NCBI GenBank assembly: GCA_965651535.1
Contig: CBFGSX010000023.1
Coordinates: 1-17,789, forward strand
Direction: 5' to 3'
DNA from: JAQGJA01 sp965651535
Lineage (GTDB): Bacteria > Pseudomonadota > Alphaproteobacteria > Micavibrionales > SZUA-601
Length of the DNA: 17,789 nucleotides
The translations under genes were made by a program, and so were the position numbers. The notes under the pieces were generated by a model. It was not told the DNA's origin. It did no database searches and was given only the letters and a program-made list of their open reading frames with translations. Every line of letters begins with the position of its first letter. Position 1 is the first letter of the stretch. Below, one piece after another: positions 7,039 through 14,584 of the stretch.

Positions 7039-7080
7039 CGGGGCGTAAAATAGAGCGTTCTTCAGAAAATGGAGTGGATC

Positions 7081-7329
7081 ATGGCGGTTATCGGCTCGAA
7101 TTCGGTCGCGTCACAAGTTTATAGCGGCGTGCAGAGCCGCGTCGGCGGCGGGCTGCAACAAGGCCCAGCGCGCGATAAACCGGCAGTTTCCGGCATTGCG
7201 GGCGATAGCGGCTTTCGTCTGCCGTCCTCGGCCACGCCGCGCGGCGATTGGGTTCTGAGCGAAAACGCCAACCCCCAGGCCTTTGACGGCAACGCTCCGC
7301 GCGGCTCGTATCTGAACGTCGTGGTTTAG
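7081..7329 (+). CDS. Small uncharacterised protein (82 aa)
   Basis: I chose ATG 7081 because GGAG lies six bases upstream; the ATG at 7069 in the same frame lacks a ribosome-binding site. The protein is Ser/Gly/Gln-rich and looks disordered (VASQVYSGVQSRVGGGLQQG), with a PRGDW segment and a C-terminus of PRGSYLNVVV. My impression is that short alphaproteobacterial proteins ending in PRGS-hydrophobic stretches exist, but I cannot name a family. There is no signal peptide or membrane segment. It is divergent from Sco and convergent with folD, overlapping the folD stop by four bases. Confidence 0.6.
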   Translation: MAVIGSNSVASQVYSGVQSRVGGGLQQGPARDKPAVSGIAGDSGFRLPSSATPRGDWVLSENANPQAFDGNAPRGSYLNVVV

Positions 7330-8168
7330 ATTTTCTCCGCCGCTTCGACGGTATTTTCCAGCAAACAGGCAATGGTCATCGGCCCGACGCCGCCCGGCAC
7401 GGGCGTGATGGCGCTGGCGATTTGTGCGGCGGATTCAAAATGCACGTCGCCGACGATTTTGTCGCCGACGCGGTTGATGCCGACATCGATGACGATGGCG
7501 CCGGGCTTGATCCATTCGCCCTGGATGAATTGCGGATCGCCGATGGCGACCACCAGAATATCCGCCCATTTACAAAGCGCGGGCAGGTCGCGCGTCAAAA
7601 GATGCGCCTGCGCCAGCGTGCAATCCTCGCGTTGGAGCAGTTGCGCCATGGGCTTGCCGACAAGATCCGAGCGCCCCACCACCAGCGCGTTGAGCCCCGC
7701 CAGATCCGGCTGCACGGATTTAATCAGTTTCAAACAGCCTTTGGGCGTGCAGGGCAAAAGCGAAGGCAAATTCGCCGCGCGCCGCCCGACATTCGCCGCC
7801 GTCAGCCCGTCCACGTCGCGCTCGGGCGCGATGCGGTTGAGCAATTTTACCGCATCCAGATGTTTGGGCACCGGAAGCTGCAACAAAATGCCATGCACCT
7901 CGGGCACATTCAGCGCGTCGATCGCCGCCAGAATGTCGCTTTCCTTTGCCGTTTCAAGAAAACGGTGGATCGTGCATTGAATGCCCGTTTCTTCGGCGGC
8001 GCGTTGTTTGTTTTCAACATAAATCAGGCTGGCGGGATTAGTGCCGACGAGAATGACCTCGAGCCGCGGGATCACGCCGCGGTCGCGCAGCTTCTGCACG
8101 CGCGCTTTCAGCCCCGCGCGCAATTCCAGCGCGATCTTCCGGCCGTCGATGATGCGGGCGGCGGCCAT
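7326..8168 (-). CDS. folD: Bifunctional methylenetetrahydrofolate dehydrogenase/cyclohydrolase FolD
   Basis: This 280-residue cytosolic enzyme interconverts 5,10-methylene-THF and 10-formyl-THF in one-carbon metabolism. Diagnostic segments are present in order: SLIYVENK with the catalytic lysine near residue 54, GILLQLPVPKHLD, the NADP-site segment GRSDLVGKPMAQLL, and the C-terminal PGGVGPMTIA. The length is typical. I chose ATG 8166-8168; its A is the last base of the yggT stop (TAATG), implying coupled translation. A GTG at 8186 in frame would start inside yggT and is less likely. The 3' end overlaps the small gene at 7329 by four bases. Confidence 0.97.
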   Translation of the reverse strand: MAAARIIDGRKIALELRAGLKARVQKLRDRGVIPRLEVILVGTNPASLIYVENKQRAAEETGIQCTIHRFLETAKESDILAAIDALNVPEVHGILLQLPVPKHLDAVKLLNRIAPERDVDGLTAANVGRRAANLPSLLPCTPKGCLKLIKSVQPDLAGLNALVVGRSDLVGKPMAQLLQREDCTLAQAHLLTRDLPALCKWADILVVAIGDPQFIQGEWIKPGAIVIDVGINRVGDKIVGDVHFESAAQIASAITPVPGGVGPMTIACLLENTVEAAEKI

Positions 8169-8455
8169 TACAGATTCGACAGCCACACCAGCGTGTATTT
8201 AATGAATTGCAGCCCGATCAGGACGATGACGGGCGAGATGTCCATGCCGCCATAGACGGTCGGGATGACCTTGCGGATGGGGGCGTAGATTTTCTCGGTC
8301 AGCGTATTGAGCGCTTCGTAGATGCGGGCCATCAGCGGGTGGCGCGTGTTGACGACGTTAAAGGCCACAAGCCAACTGAGGATGACGGACACGATGATCA
8401 GCCAGAAAACCAGGCTGCACAGCATGTCAATTAGCATAAAAATTGGGTTCATCAT
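8168..8455 (-). CDS. YggT-family membrane protein
   Basis: The 95-residue protein has two hydrophobic segments (about residues 3-30 and 72-93). Between them is the YggT signature region (NTRHPLMARIYEALNTLTEKIYAPIRKVIP in outline, with a PIRKVIPTVYGGMDISPVI core). YggT proteins are small inner-membrane proteins with a still unclear role, suggested to involve osmotic or envelope functions; related proteins act in chloroplast thylakoid assembly. I chose ATG 8453-8455 because AAGGAG lies ten bases upstream; a second ATG follows at once. It overlaps folD at its stop. A longer frame back to 8509 runs into the divergent promoter region and is unlikely. Confidence 0.92.
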   Translation of the reverse strand: MMNPIFMLIDMLCSLVFWLIIVSVILSWLVAFNVVNTRHPLMARIYEALNTLTEKIYAPIRKVIPTVYGGMDISPVIVLIGLQFIKYTLVWLSNL

Positions 8456-8568
8456 GGTCGGGAATCTCCTTCGGGCGGTATGATACGCAAAAAACAGGCG
8501 GATAACCATTTAATTTTTGGCGACTCGGTTCTATATAAAGGACATTCGCTTGTTCAGAGGTTTTCCGC

Positions 8569-9261
8569 TTGTTTCGCTTTCTTCCCCTTCTGATGGCTGC
8601 CCTTTTGATCGCGGGGCAGGCCCATGCGACGTGCCCGTCCGCGCCGCCGCAGCGGCCCCGCCTGCGCGTGGAGATTCAGGTTGCGCCACCCGGAATTGAT
8701 CACACACATGCGCGCGATTCTCTGAAGAATTTTGAAATTTCCTTGGCTTCGCCCTATGCGCACGGCTCGGCTGTGCATGTGAATGGTTTGATGCGCGGCG
8801 CGATTTCACTGGAAAGCAACTCGACGCTGGCGTGGCAGGGATTGTCCGATGGCAGCAATAATTGCTTCTGGTATAATGATGTCGTGTTGACGATGAAGCT
8901 CAGCCCAACCATCTATGTCGCCTCCGAGATTCCCAAGGATAGCTGTCTCTATCGCGAGGTGTTGGCGCATGAATACAAGCATTACAGCGTCGACTATGCC
9001 GTGATGCAGGATTTTCAGGTGATCTTTCAGGACGAGCTGGATCGGTATTTGAACCAGATCGGCGTGTCGGGGCCGTTCACCGCCGCGCAAAAGGATCGCG
9101 CCCAAAAAGACATGGGCGCGCGGCTCGAGACCAAGATACAATCCTTGAACAACCGCCTCAAGGCCGAGCGCCTCAAGCGTCAGGCTGCTGTGGATACTTT
9201 GAGTGAATACGAGCGCGTCGCCCGCGCTTGTCCGCAACAGACGGGGTATAAGAGCCGGTAA
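8569..9261 (+). CDS. Secreted protein with HExxH motif (putative Zn-protease-like)
   Basis: The 230-residue protein has a clear signal peptide (MFRFLPLLMAALLIAGQAHA, cleavage probably before TCPSA) and a motif HEYKH at residues 134-138 within CLYREVLAHEYKHYSVDY. It resembles the layout of DUF922-type putative secreted zinc proteases, but I am not certain of the family. Paired cysteines (near the mature N-terminus, NNCFW, SCLYR, ARACP) suggest disulphides in the periplasm. The C-terminal part is a charged helix, likely coiled. I chose a TTG start at 8569 because AGAGG lies eight bases upstream and the full signal peptide needs it; the first ATG (8593) would cut the signal in half. It is divergent from yggT. 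The catalytic role is inferred. Confidence 0.78.
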   Translation: MFRFLPLLMAALLIAGQAHATCPSAPPQRPRLRVEIQVAPPGIDHTHARDSLKNFEISLASPYAHGSAVHVNGLMRGAISLESNSTLAWQGLSDGSNNCFWYNDVVLTMKLSPTIYVASEIPKDSCLYREVLAHEYKHYSVDYAVMQDFQVIFQDELDRYLNQIGVSGPFTAAQKDRAQKDMGARLETKIQSLNNRLKAERLKRQAAVDTLSEYERVARACPQQTGYKSR

Positions 9262-9268
9262 TTTCATA

Positions 9269-9295
9269 ATTTAATGAGAATAATTCTCATTAAAT
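9269..9295. promoter_or_regulatory. Fur-box-like 27-bp palindrome upstream of acnA
   Basis: Two perfect 13-base arms flank a single A at 9282. The core TGAGAATAATTCTCA matches the 7-1-7 Fur consensus TGATAATNATTATCA at all but the symmetric T/G and A/C positions, and TGAGAAT half-sites are common in real Fur boxes. It starts eight bases after the stop of the secreted-protein gene and ends eight bases before the -35 of the acnA promoter. It could also help end the upstream transcript, but the 1-base loop argues against a simple terminator. Confidence 0.75.
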
Positions 9296-9302
9296 GACGT
9301 GC

Positions 9303-9331
9303 TTCATAAACCCTCTTTTCACGCTTATAAT
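9303..9331 (+). promoter_or_regulatory. Sigma70-type promoter of acnA
   Basis: A perfect TATAAT lies at 9326-9331, with TTCATA at 9303-9308 (four of six consensus bases) and a 17-base spacer. Transcription would begin near 9338, leaving a leader of about 40 bases. The Fur-like palindrome is centred about 56 bases upstream of this start. Confidence 0.65.
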
Positions 9332-9376
9332 AGAGGATATCCGCACGACTTTTTACAACGATAAGGAATATCTCCC

Positions 9377-12046
9377 ATGGCCGGACATGACACGCTGAAA
9401 ACCCGCAAGACCCTGAACGTCAAAGGCAAGTCCTATGACATCTTCTCGATCGCGGAAGCGGAGAAACATTTCGGCAGCGCCAAGAAGCTGCCGAAATCGC
9501 TGAAAGTCCTGCTCGAGAATATGTTGCGCTTCGAAGACGGGCGCACGGTCAAGCCCGAAGACGCCAAGGCCGTCATCGAATGGCAAAAGGACAAACATTC
9601 CACGCACGAGATCGCCTATCGTCCGGCACGCGTGCTGATGCAGGATTTCACCGGCGTTCCCGCTGTGGTCGACCTGGCCACGATGCGCGAAGCCATCAAA
9701 AAGCTGGGCGGCAAGCCGCAATCGGTCAATCCGTTGGTGCCCGTCGATCTGGTGATCGACCACTCGGTGATGGTCGATGCCTTTGCCAACGGCATGGCGT
9801 TTCAGAAAAACGTCGATCTGGAATTCGAGCGCAACGGCGAACGCTATGCGTTTTTGAAATGGGGTCAGAACGCCTTCAAGAATTTCCGCGTCGTGCCGCC
9901 GGGCACGGGCATTTGCCACCAGGTCAATTTGGAATATCTGGCCAAAGCCGTGTGGACGTCCGAAGACGCAAACGGCAAAACCATTGCCTATCCCGATACG
10001 CTGGTCGGCACGGACAGCCATACGACCATGGTCAACGGTCTGGCGGTTTTGGGCTGGGGCGTCGGCGGGATCGAAGCCGAGGCCGCCATGCTGGGCCAGC
10101 CTGTGTCGATGCTGATCCCCGATGTCATCGGTTTCAAGATGTATGGCAAGCTGCCTGAGGGCGCGACTGCGACCGATTTGGTTCTCACCGTCACGCAGAT
10201 GCTGCGCAAAAAAGGCGTGGTCAACAAATTCGTCGAATTTTACGGCGAGGGTCTCGACCATTTGTCGCTGGCCGATCGCGCGACGATTGCCAACATGGCG
10301 CCGGAATACGGCGCAACCTGCGGCTTCTTCCCGATTGACGACGAGACGCTGCATTATTTGGAATTCACGGGCCGCGATGCCGATACCGTGGCACTTGTCG
10401 AAGCCTATGCCAAGGAACAAGGCATGTGGCGCGAGAAGGGCGAGGAGCTGGTCTTTACCGACACGCTGGAATTGAATCTGGCCGATGTCGTGCCGAGCTT
10501 GGCGGGGCCGAAACGCCCGCAGGATCGCGTCTTGTTGACCAATGCCGCTGCCGAATTTACCGCCAGCCTTGCCGATGAAGCCAGCCCATCCAACCCGCAA
10601 AAAGTCGACGGCACGGATTATTCCATCGATCACGGCGATGTGATGATCGCCGCGATCACGTCGTGCACCAACACGTCGAACCCGTCAGTGATGATCGCTG
10701 CGGGCCTCGTGGCGCGCAAAGCCGCCGCGCTGGGTCTGACGCGCAAGCCTTGGGTGAAAACCTCGCTCGCGCCGGGATCGCAGGTGGTCACCGAATATCT
10801 CGACAAAGCCGATCTAACCAAGGACCTCGACGCGCTCGGATTCAACCTTGTCGGCTATGGCTGCACGACCTGTATCGGAAACTCGGGGCCGCTCTCCGAT
10901 CCGATCATTAAGGCCGTCGATGCCGGAAAACTGAACGTCGCCGCCGTGTTGTCGGGTAACCGCAACTTCGAAGGCCGCGTCAGCCCGCAAACGCGTTCCA
11001 ACTATCTGGCCTCGCCGCCGCTGGTGGTCGCTTATGCCATCGCCGGGACGATGAAGCTGGACATCACCAAAGATCCGCTCGGCAAAGATAAAAACGGCAA
11101 GGATGTTTTCCTCAAAGACATCTGGCCGACCAATGCCGAGATCAAGGAAATGCTGGAACAATGCCTGACGCCGGAAATGTTCCGCACGCGTTACGCCGAC
11201 GTGTTCAAAGGGCCGCAGCAATGGCAGGACATCAAAGTCACGACGGGCGAAGTTTATGAGTGGCAGGAAAATTCCACCTATGTGCGCAATCCGCCGTTTT
11301 TCGACGGTCTGAGCCGCGAGAACAAGCCGATTGAAAACATCGTCGGCGCCAGCATTCTGGCGGTGCTGGGCGACAGCATCACGACCGACCATATTTCGCC
11401 CGCCGGCTCGATCAAAAAAGACTCTCCGGCAGGCAAATATCTGATGGGCCACAGCGTGACGCCTGCGGATTTCAACTCCTACGGCGCGCGTCGCGGCAAC
11501 CACGAGGTGATGATGCGCGGCACTTTCGCCAATATCCGCATCCGCAACGAAATGCTGGACGGTGTCGAGGGCGGTCTGACCAAATACATCCCCGCCAACG
11601 AACAAATGCCGATCTATGATGCCGCGATGAAATACATCGAAAACGGCACGCAATTGGTGATCGTCGGCGGCAAAGAATATGGCACGGGTTCAAGTCGTGA
11701 CTGGGCCGCCAAAGGCACGATGCTGCTGGGCGTCAAAGCCGTCATCGCCGAAAGCTTCGAGCGTATCCACCGCTCGAACCTGATCGGGATGGGCGTGATG
11801 CCGATTGAGTTCATGAACGGCGAAAACCGTCAGAGCCTGGGGATCACCGGCACGGAAACGCTGACGATCACGGGATTGGATTCCGATTTGAAACCGCGCA
11901 AGAAACTCGACCTCGAGATCAAATACGCCGATGGTTCCGTCAAGAAAACGCAAGTCCTCGCGCGCATTGATACGCTCGACGAGCTTGAGTATCTCAAGAA
12001 CGGCGGCATTCTGCACTATGTGCTCAAGGGCATGGCCGCGGCTTAG
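9377..12046 (+). CDS. acnA: Aconitate hydratase A
   Basis: The 889-residue AcnA/IRP-type aconitase interconverts citrate and isocitrate through cis-aconitate in the TCA cycle. The [4Fe-4S] ligands are visible: Cys430 in ITSCTNTSNPS, and Cys496 and Cys499 in GYGCTTCIGNSGPL. The C-terminal swivel domain carries YGTGSSRDWAAKG and ESFERIHRSNLIGMGVMP. The length matches E. coli AcnA (about 890). ATG 9377 has AAGGA nine bases upstream. The gene appears to be transcribed alone from its own strong promoter, with a Fur-like box just upstream of that promoter, and is followed by a long palindrome. AcnA-type enzymes can act as iron-responsive RNA binders when the cluster is lost; this is known for the family but not shown here. 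Confidence 0.98.
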   Translation: MAGHDTLKTRKTLNVKGKSYDIFSIAEAEKHFGSAKKLPKSLKVLLENMLRFEDGRTVKPEDAKAVIEWQKDKHSTHEIAYRPARVLMQDFTGVPAVVDLATMREAIKKLGGKPQSVNPLVPVDLVIDHSVMVDAFANGMAFQKNVDLEFERNGERYAFLKWGQNAFKNFRVVPPGTGICHQVNLEYLAKAVWTSEDANGKTIAYPDTLVGTDSHTTMVNGLAVLGWGVGGIEAEAAMLGQPVSMLIPDVIGFKMYGKLPEGATATDLVLTVTQMLRKKGVVNKFVEFYGEGLDHLSLADRATIANMAPEYGATCGFFPIDDETLHYLEFTGRDADTVALVEAYAKEQGMWREKGEELVFTDTLELNLADVVPSLAGPKRPQDRVLLTNAAAEFTASLADEASPSNPQKVDGTDYSIDHGDVMIAAITSCTNTSNPSVMIAAGLVARKAAALGLTRKPWVKTSLAPGSQVVTEYLDKADLTKDLDALGFNLVGYGCTTCIGNSGPLSDPIIKAVDAGKLNVAAVLSGNRNFEGRVSPQTRSNYLASPPLVVAYAIAGTMKLDITKDPLGKDKNGKDVFLKDIWPTNAEIKEMLEQCLTPEMFRTRYADVFKGPQQWQDIKVTTGEVYEWQENSTYVRNPPFFDGLSRENKPIENIVGASILAVLGDSITTDHISPAGSIKKDSPAGKYLMGHSVTPADFNSYGARRGNHEVMMRGTFANIRIRNEMLDGVEGGLTKYIPANEQMPIYDAAMKYIENGTQLVIVGGKEYGTGSSRDWAAKGTMLLGVKAVIAESFERIHRSNLIGMGVMPIEFMNGENRQSLGITGTETLTITGLDSDLKPRKKLDLEIKYADGSVKKTQVLARIDTLDELEYLKNGGILHYVLKGMAAA

Positions 12047-12053
12047 AACCTAT

Positions 12054-12128
12054 TGTCATTCCGAGGCAACGCCGAGGAATCTCCCGTCATATATAGCTGG
12101 AGATTCCTCACTGGCGTTCGGAATGACA
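12054..12128. repeat. 75-bp imperfect palindrome (TGTCATTCCGA...GGAATGACA) after acnA
   Basis: It begins eight bases after the acnA stop. The arms TGTCATTCCGAGG...GGAATCTCC and GGAGATTCC...TCGGAATGACA pair over about 30 bases around the loop CGTCATATATAGCT, with mismatches near the middle of each arm. Elements with these ends are widespread dispersed repeats in many bacterial genomes. A CTTTTTTC run follows at 12141-12148, so the structure may also stop acnA transcription. Confidence 0.8.
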
Positions 12129-12336
12129 GAAAAATCTTGACTTTTTTCAATGATTCGTGAGACCATCGATTCATGTTGGTGATGCAACCCGAATTGTTCC
12201 TTATCACAGCCCTGTTGCTGTCGGTTGCGTTCACCCTGATTTCCCATGGCAATCAAGGGAAAAATGGCTGCGCCGCAGCCATATAACCTGTTTTTTTACG
12301 CCTAAAATTTGTTTTGTTTCATGCTCTCCCCAGAGT
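12129..12336. other. Gene-poor spacer with a possible 34-37 codon frame
   Basis: Between two repeats this spacer holds no convincing gene. One short frame (ATG 12173 or 12182 to TAA 12286) would encode a hydrophobic peptide (MQPELFLITALLLSVAF...), but it has no good ribosome-binding site. The terminator-like hairpin at 12264 lies inside its 3' end. It may be a degraded gene end, a leader or chance. Confidence 0.3.
12264..12297 (+). terminator. Possible intrinsic terminator between acnA and the GNAT gene
   Basis: ATGGCTGCG (12264-12272) and CGCAGCCAT (12274-12282) are perfect inverted copies with one base between them, followed eight bases later by seven T (12291-12297). The gap between stem and T-run is longer than usual and the loop would have to open by two pairs, so efficiency is uncertain. 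Confidence 0.4.
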
Positions 12337-12411
12337 GTCATTCCCGCGAAAGCGGGAATCCAGAAATGCTGCGGCCTTGTGCCGCTGGATCCCCGCCTGC
12401 GCGGGGATGAC
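12337..12411. repeat. Double-hairpin GTCAT...ATGAC palindromic element
   Basis: This 75-bp element consists of two hairpins: ATTCCCGC/GCGGGAAT with a GAAA tetraloop (12340-12359), and ATCCCCGC/GCGGGGAT with a CTGC loop (12389-12408). The two halves are also inverted copies of each other (GTCATTCCCGC...ATCCAG against CTGGAT...GCGGGGATGAC). It ends 32 bases before the GNAT start, so it would lie in that gene's leader if transcribed from upstream. Such repeats are common in proteobacterial intergenic DNA. Confidence 0.85.
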
Positions 12412-12443
12412 GGAAAGGGAGGGAAAAAAGAAGGAAAATTAAA

Positions 12444-13043
12444 ATGACCGAAAAACTGATTGAATTGCCGATGCCGATTATGACCCCGCGCCTGAAAATC
12501 GTGCCGCCGCATCCGGATTACGCCCAGCAAATCCTCGATGCCAAAATTGAATCCGTGGATATTCTGCATCCGTGGATGACTTGGATCAAAGACGGTCCTG
12601 GCACGCTGGAGGAACAGCGCATCATGTTGGCCAAGGCGTATCATAAATTTTTGACGCGCGAAGACCTGATGATGCTGGCCTTCACGCATGAGGGTGAATT
12701 CGTCGTCTCGACGGGTTTGCACCAGCGTGATTGGAGCGAGGGCGTGATGGAGATCGGCTATTGGGCCAAAAAATCGGCCCACGGCAAAGGCTACGTGACG
12801 GAGGCGGCAAACGCTTTGACACGCTATGGTTTTGAAGCGTTGAAACTGCGTAAAATCTGCATCGGCATGGACAGCGAGAACACGGCGTCCGAAGCCGTGC
12901 CCAAGCGCCTCAACATGACGCTGGAATTCGAGGCTGCGGGCATGGTGAACACGTTGCACCCCAAAGACGGCTCTTTGCGGGTCAAGCGCAGCTATGCCGC
13001 GTTTGACACCAAATCGCTTCCGGCTTTGGAAGTGCGCTGGTAA
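12444..13043 (+). CDS. GNAT-family (RimJ/RimL-like) N-acetyltransferase
   Basis: The 199-residue protein has the RimJ/RimL-type GNAT pattern: an N-terminal TPRLKIVPPHPDYAQQI strand-helix, a central EIGYWAKKSAHGKGYVTEA segment (residues 103-121) that includes the acetyl-CoA pyrophosphate loop HGKGY, and then a helix (ANALTRYGFEALKL). A further segment (SENTASEAVPKRLNMTLE) is usual before the C-terminal strand. These enzymes acetylate N-termini or small amines with acetyl-CoA; the substrate is unknown. AAGGA lies eight bases before ATG 12444. It stands alone between two palindromic repeats and converges on the mutase gene. Confidence 0.9.
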   Translation: MTEKLIELPMPIMTPRLKIVPPHPDYAQQILDAKIESVDILHPWMTWIKDGPGTLEEQRIMLAKAYHKFLTREDLMMLAFTHEGEFVVSTGLHQRDWSEGVMEIGYWAKKSAHGKGYVTEAANALTRYGFEALKLRKICIGMDSENTASEAVPKRLNMTLEFEAAGMVNTLHPKDGSLRVKRSYAAFDTKSLPALEVRW

Positions 13044-13050
13044 AATAACC

Positions 13051-13121
13051 GTCATGCCGGACGTGATCCGGCATCCTTGGGAAATTTCAGCGCAAGGATC
13101 CCGCGTCAGGCGCGGGATGAC
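13051..13121. repeat. Double-hairpin GTCAT...ATGAC palindromic element between convergent genes
   Basis: This 71-bp element has two hairpins: ATGCCGGA/TCCGGCAT around CGTGA (13054-13074), and ATCCCGCG/CGCGGGAT around TCAGG (13098-13118), joined by TTGGGAAATTTCAGCGCAA-type spacer sequence. It lies eight bases after the GNAT stop and ten bases before the mutase stop, so it could act as a two-way terminator. The ends match the element at 12337, but the stem sequences differ. Confidence 0.85.
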
Positions 13122-13130
13122 GGGTTTGTT

Positions 13131-14534
13131 TTAGTATAGCGGATCGGGCGGTTGGCAGCCGACGGATAACAGCGCCGATTTCAGCGTGCCGACCAGTTTT
13201 TCCAAATTGGCGGGGCTTGTGCCTTCGGCGCGGGCGGTGAGGGCGCTTTCGGTATTCGAGGCGCGCAACAGCCACCAGCCTTCGGGCGAATTGACGCGCA
13301 CGCCGTCAATGTCGAGAACCGACACATCCGGCCCCAGCCGCGTTTCGGCGTGTTCCTTGATGCGGGAAACAAAGTCGAATTTGTCTTTTTCCGGCACTTG
13401 AAAGCGAATCTCCGGCGTAGTGTATGTTTTCGGGAAAATCTTTTTCAGCTCGGACAGATCGCCCAATTTGTGCAGCATGTTCAGCAGCCGCACCGCGCAA
13501 TAAAGCGCATCGTCATAGCCGTAAAAACCGTCCTTGATAAAGATATGGCCGGATAATTCGCCGCCCAAAGCCGCGCCGGTTTCCTTCATCTTGGCCTTGA
13601 CGAGAGAGTGTCCCGCCTTCCACAGCATCGGCTGGCCGCCCTCGGCCTTGATGAGATCAAGCGTCGATTGGCTGCATTTGATGTCGGCGATGATGGTCGC
13701 GCCCGGCACGCGTTGCAGCAATTCGCGCGCATAAAGCACCAGCAGTTGATCCGGCCAGACGACTTCGCCCGTGCGGTCGACGACGCCGATGCGGTCGCCG
13801 TCGCCGTCAAAGGCGATGCCCAGATCGAAATTGTTTTCCAGCACGGTGCGCTTGAGATCGGCGAGGTTTTTCTCGACCAGCGGGTCGGGGTGGTGGTTCG
13901 GGAAATCGCCGTCCACATCCTCGTAAAGCAGAATATGCTTGCCCGGCAGTTTATCGACAAAGCGTTTCAGCACGGCGCCGACCACGCCGTTGCCTGCGTC
14001 CCAGACGACGTTGAGCGGCTTTTTGCCGCCGTCATTATAATCGGCGACGATGCGGTTGAGGTAATCCTCGTAAAGATCGACCAGAACGGTCGAGCCGCCC
14101 GGCTCGGACACCACGTCGCCCATCCCGGCCATCAGCGCGAGCTTTTTGATGTTTTGTCCGAAGAACGGCCCGTCCTTGAGCGTCAGCTTGATACCGTTTT
14201 GGTCATAGGGGTTGTGCGACCCCGTAATCGAAATCGCCGCGTCCAGCTCGCGCGCGTAAATGGCGTAATAGGAAAGCGGCGTCGGCCCCAGCCCGTAGCT
14301 TTCGACCGCGAGGCCGCACTCCATCAGGCCTTCGATCATGGCGTGCGCGAAAAAGGACGAGGAATGCCGCCCGTCATAGCACAGGCCGATTTTTTTGCCG
14401 CCCTTGCGCGCCACGACCGAGCCGAAGGTGCGACCGACGGCATAGGCGTCCTTGGTGGAGATGGTTTTATCGACGGTACCGCGAATATCGTATTCGCGCA
14501 GGATGCTGGCATTGAAAGTATGTGTCCACGGCAT
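13131..14534 (-). CDS. Phosphomannomutase/phosphoglucomutase (alpha-D-phosphohexomutase)
   Basis: This 467-residue cytosolic enzyme moves phosphate between C6 and C1 of mannose or glucose phosphate, feeding GDP-mannose or UDP-glucose synthesis. All four phosphohexomutase loops are readable: the phosphoserine loop TGSHNP (Ser106), the metal loop DGDGDR (about 243-248), the sugar loop GGELSGH, and the phosphate loop RASNTE near the C-terminus. The length suits the dual-specificity PMM/PGM (AlgC/ManB-like) group; ATG 14534 is preceded by GAGGGG. It lies 50 bases downstream of ugd with a hairpin between, so it is probably co-transcribed. Sugar specificity cannot be fixed from sequence. Confidence 0.95.
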   Translation of the reverse strand: MPWTHTFNASILREYDIRGTVDKTISTKDAYAVGRTFGSVVARKGGKKIGLCYDGRHSSSFFAHAMIEGLMECGLAVESYGLGPTPLSYYAIYARELDAAISITGSHNPYDQNGIKLTLKDGPFFGQNIKKLALMAGMGDVVSEPGGSTVLVDLYEDYLNRIVADYNDGGKKPLNVVWDAGNGVVGAVLKRFVDKLPGKHILLYEDVDGDFPNHHPDPLVEKNLADLKRTVLENNFDLGIAFDGDGDRIGVVDRTGEVVWPDQLLVLYARELLQRVPGATIIADIKCSQSTLDLIKAEGGQPMLWKAGHSLVKAKMKETGAALGGELSGHIFIKDGFYGYDDALYCAVRLLNMLHKLGDLSELKKIFPKTYTTPEIRFQVPEKDKFDFVSRIKEHAETRLGPDVSVLDIDGVRVNSPEGWWLLRASNTESALTARAEGTSPANLEKLVGTLKSALLSVGCQPPDPLY

Positions 14535-14549
14535 GGTTCACCCCTCTCC

Positions 14550-14569
14550 CTGAACGCTATCGCGTTCAG
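14550..14569. other. Hairpin between ugd and the mutase gene
   Basis: CTGAACGC (14550-14557) and GCGTTCAG (14562-14569) form a perfect eight-base stem with the loop TATC. Both flanks carry CCTCTCCC. On the minus strand the hairpin ends about 15 bases before the mutase start and no T-run follows, so it is more likely an mRNA processing or stability element, or a small repeat, than a terminator. Confidence 0.5.
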
Positions 14570-14584
14570 ACCTCTCCCGCAAGG

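Noticed and set aside
9353..10633. A 426-codon minus-strand open frame inside acnA
   Set aside because: It is antisense to aconitase, with the Arg/His/Gln-rich composition typical of reversed high-GC genes and no known motif.
12231..13055. A 274-codon minus-strand open frame
   Set aside because: It is antisense to the GNAT gene and runs through a palindromic repeat, so it is not a gene.
12337..13121. Repeated palindromes considered as a CRISPR array
   Set aside because: The units differ in sequence, are separated by a gene, have no regular spacers, and no cas genes are near.
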